This document shows positions 62,772-64,000 of a DNA stretch of 64,000 bases, piece after piece; position 1 is the stretch's first letter, and each line of letters starts with the position of its first letter. The position numbers and the translations under genes are program-made. Under the pieces are notes generated by a model. It was not told the origin of the DNA. It worked only from the letters and a program-made list of their open reading frames with translations, and made no database searches. The DNA lies in assembly GCF_022669015.1 (NCBI RefSeq), contig NZ_JAKKSL010000002.1:682001-746000 (forward strand), written 5' to 3'. The stretch is from Colwellia maritima (lineage in GTDB: Bacteria; Pseudomonadota; Gammaproteobacteria; Enterobacterales; Alteromonadaceae).

Positions 62772-64000
62772 ATGAAGTACAATGAGACAATTCTTTTTAT
62801 TGAGAATGATGATAATACCCGTAAAATTTACTCTGATTTTTTTCGTGGAATATTTGCAACCGTGCTTGAAGCATCTAATGGACGATAAGGCATATCAAAA
62901 TTTATCACCCATAGACCGAGCTTAGTGATAACTGAAATTCAGCTACCTCAAATGAATGGTCCTGAATTAATTCAAGAAATTCGTAAAAACGATAGTAAAA
63001 CCCCAGTTATTGTATTTAGTGCACATATTGAAGAAGACTTTATCTTAGATACTATTAAAGAGCACATTAATGGTTTTATCAGTAAACCCACTAATAATAA
63101 AAAATTGGCACAAGTTATTGATCAAGTACTATCTGTTGGAAAGCACGAAGATTCCGTTGATAAAGCTAAGATACTTGGTGATAGTTTAACCCTAAATAAT
63201 GAATCTGAAAAAGAACTACCTCAAGACCCTGAAAGTTTGATGGTCGTAGGGATAGGGTCAAGTGTCTTTGGCGGTCTAGAGGCGCTTACGGCTCTTATAA
63301 AAGGGTTACCTAGAAATAATAACACCGCCTATATCATTGCTCAGCACTTAAGTCCTAAGCATAATACTATGTTAGTGGAATTGCTTTCGAGAGAAAGTAG
63401 TTTAATGTTTAAAGAAGCTGAACATAATGAGACGCTTGAAAGCGATGTTTTTTATATTACACCACCAAATAAAAATGTTGAGATAAATAACAATAATCAA
63501 ATTGTATTATCGGCACCAGAAAAACACTCTTTTTTACCTAAGCCTTCGGTAAATCAACTTTTTATCTCTATTGCTAAATACAAAAAAGAAAAATCTGTTG
63601 GCATTATATTATCAGGCACAGGTTCAGATGGCTGCCAAGGTATGCGTGCAATTAACGCTGAGGGTGGCATTACCATAGTACAAGAGCCAAGTACGGCAAA
63701 ATATGATGGTATGCCTATGGCTTCAATTAACGGATCAGTTGTTGATATTTTAATTGTAGCTGACAAAATTGGCGAAGAATTAGTGGCGCTAGCAAATTTT
63801 CCTAGAAATAAAGTATTGAAAAAACATCAAGTGACACCTGCTAATGATCATATCTCAATTATTTTCGCTCTGCTTCATAAAATTAAGCATGTCGACTTTT
63901 CTGTTTATAAAAAAGCGACGATTGGTCGCCGCATTGAACGAAGAATGGTGGCATTGAAAGTAACAACACTCAGTGAATATGTAGCCTTAATAGAAAGAGA
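62772..64000 (+). CDS. Receiver-CheB-CheR fusion protein, partial, with an internal stop codon
   Basis: Multi-domain chemotaxis-like protein running off the window. Residues 1-120 form a receiver domain whose phospho-acceptor position is Glu (VITEIQLPQMNG), while the KP near the end of the domain is kept (FISKPTNN). Residues about 155-340 form a CheB methylesterase (GIGSSVFGGLEALTALIKG, AQHLSPKHNT, LSGTGSDGCQGMRAINAEGG), then from about 355 a CheR start (FALLHKIKHVDFSVYKKATI). Codon 39 is TAA (62886-62888) in the same frame; a single base change to GAA would restore it, so either a sequence error or a truncated receiver. Such CheB-CheR proteins often continue into PAS and kinase domains. Confidence 0.82.

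Overview
The window is AT-rich chromosomal DNA from a marine gammaproteobacterium, most likely of the Alteromonadales (Colwellia/Thalassotalea-like). This rests on the divergent yejK / yejL-yejM (lapC) block, the ADP-glucose glycogen cluster, an N-type (sodium) F-ATPase operon, cbpA-cbpM, and short ATACCA...TGGTAT repeats between genes. The genus is inferred from gene content only.

Layout. 1-0.36 kb: the end of a universal stress protein gene with a perfect FNR box upstream. 0.6-15.4 kb: a complete glycogen/maltodextrin cluster: malQ (minus strand), a small CBM48 protein, then glgX, glgP, glgC, glgB, pgm and glgA. 15.4-19 kb: an acyl-CoA dehydrogenase/thiolase pair divergent from an AraC regulator. 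19-25.5 kb: a TPR lipoprotein, a phosphoribosyltransferase, a nucleotide pyrophosphatase-like phosphodiesterase, an EAL-HDOD protein, a Gfo/Idh/MocA oxidoreductase and a small methyltransferase. 25.5-28.6 kb: one very large gene joining a PD-(D/E)XK/DUF559-like nuclease, an SF2 helicase, a MerR-like helix-turn-helix, a further conserved-looking region and a LexA/UmuD-like S24 domain; this is the most novel locus here. 28.7-30.1 kb: a thioredoxin-like gene, a small secreted protein and tRNA-Pro(GGG). 30.3-37.3 kb: yejM/lapC, yejL, yejK, pyrC, a two-domain PTPS-like gene, an M23 peptidase and a periplasmic solute-binding protein. 37.4-41 kb: a SulP permease, cbpA-cbpM and a cytochrome c lipoprotein. 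41.4-51.5 kb: aconitase A followed by the N-ATPase operon atpDCQRBEFAG. 51.6-55 kb: a cold-shock/excalibur protein, a serine hydrolase and an orphan tyrosine recombinase. 55.4-60.4 kb: an yhiI-rbbA-yhhJ export operon. 60.5-64 kb: DUF1330, Sel1 and methyltransferase genes, and the start of a receiver-CheB-CheR gene that runs off the window.

Sequence quality matters for every entry. At least 26 single-base frameshifts and one nonsense codon interrupt otherwise well-conserved genes, including pyrC, yejM, glgC, acnA, atpE and atpG. Many lie in mononucleotide runs and are repaired by adding or removing one base. I read these mostly as sequencing or assembly errors, so each broken gene is annotated over its full span and the position of the break is given.

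Functionally, the cluster at 0.6-15.4 kb can make glycogen (Pgm, GlgC, GlgA, GlgB) and degrade it (GlgP, GlgX, MalQ). The N-ATPase carries the sodium-ligand pattern in its c subunit and has a delta-like domain fused to its b subunit; it probably exports Na+ beside a separate housekeeping ATPase not seen in this window.
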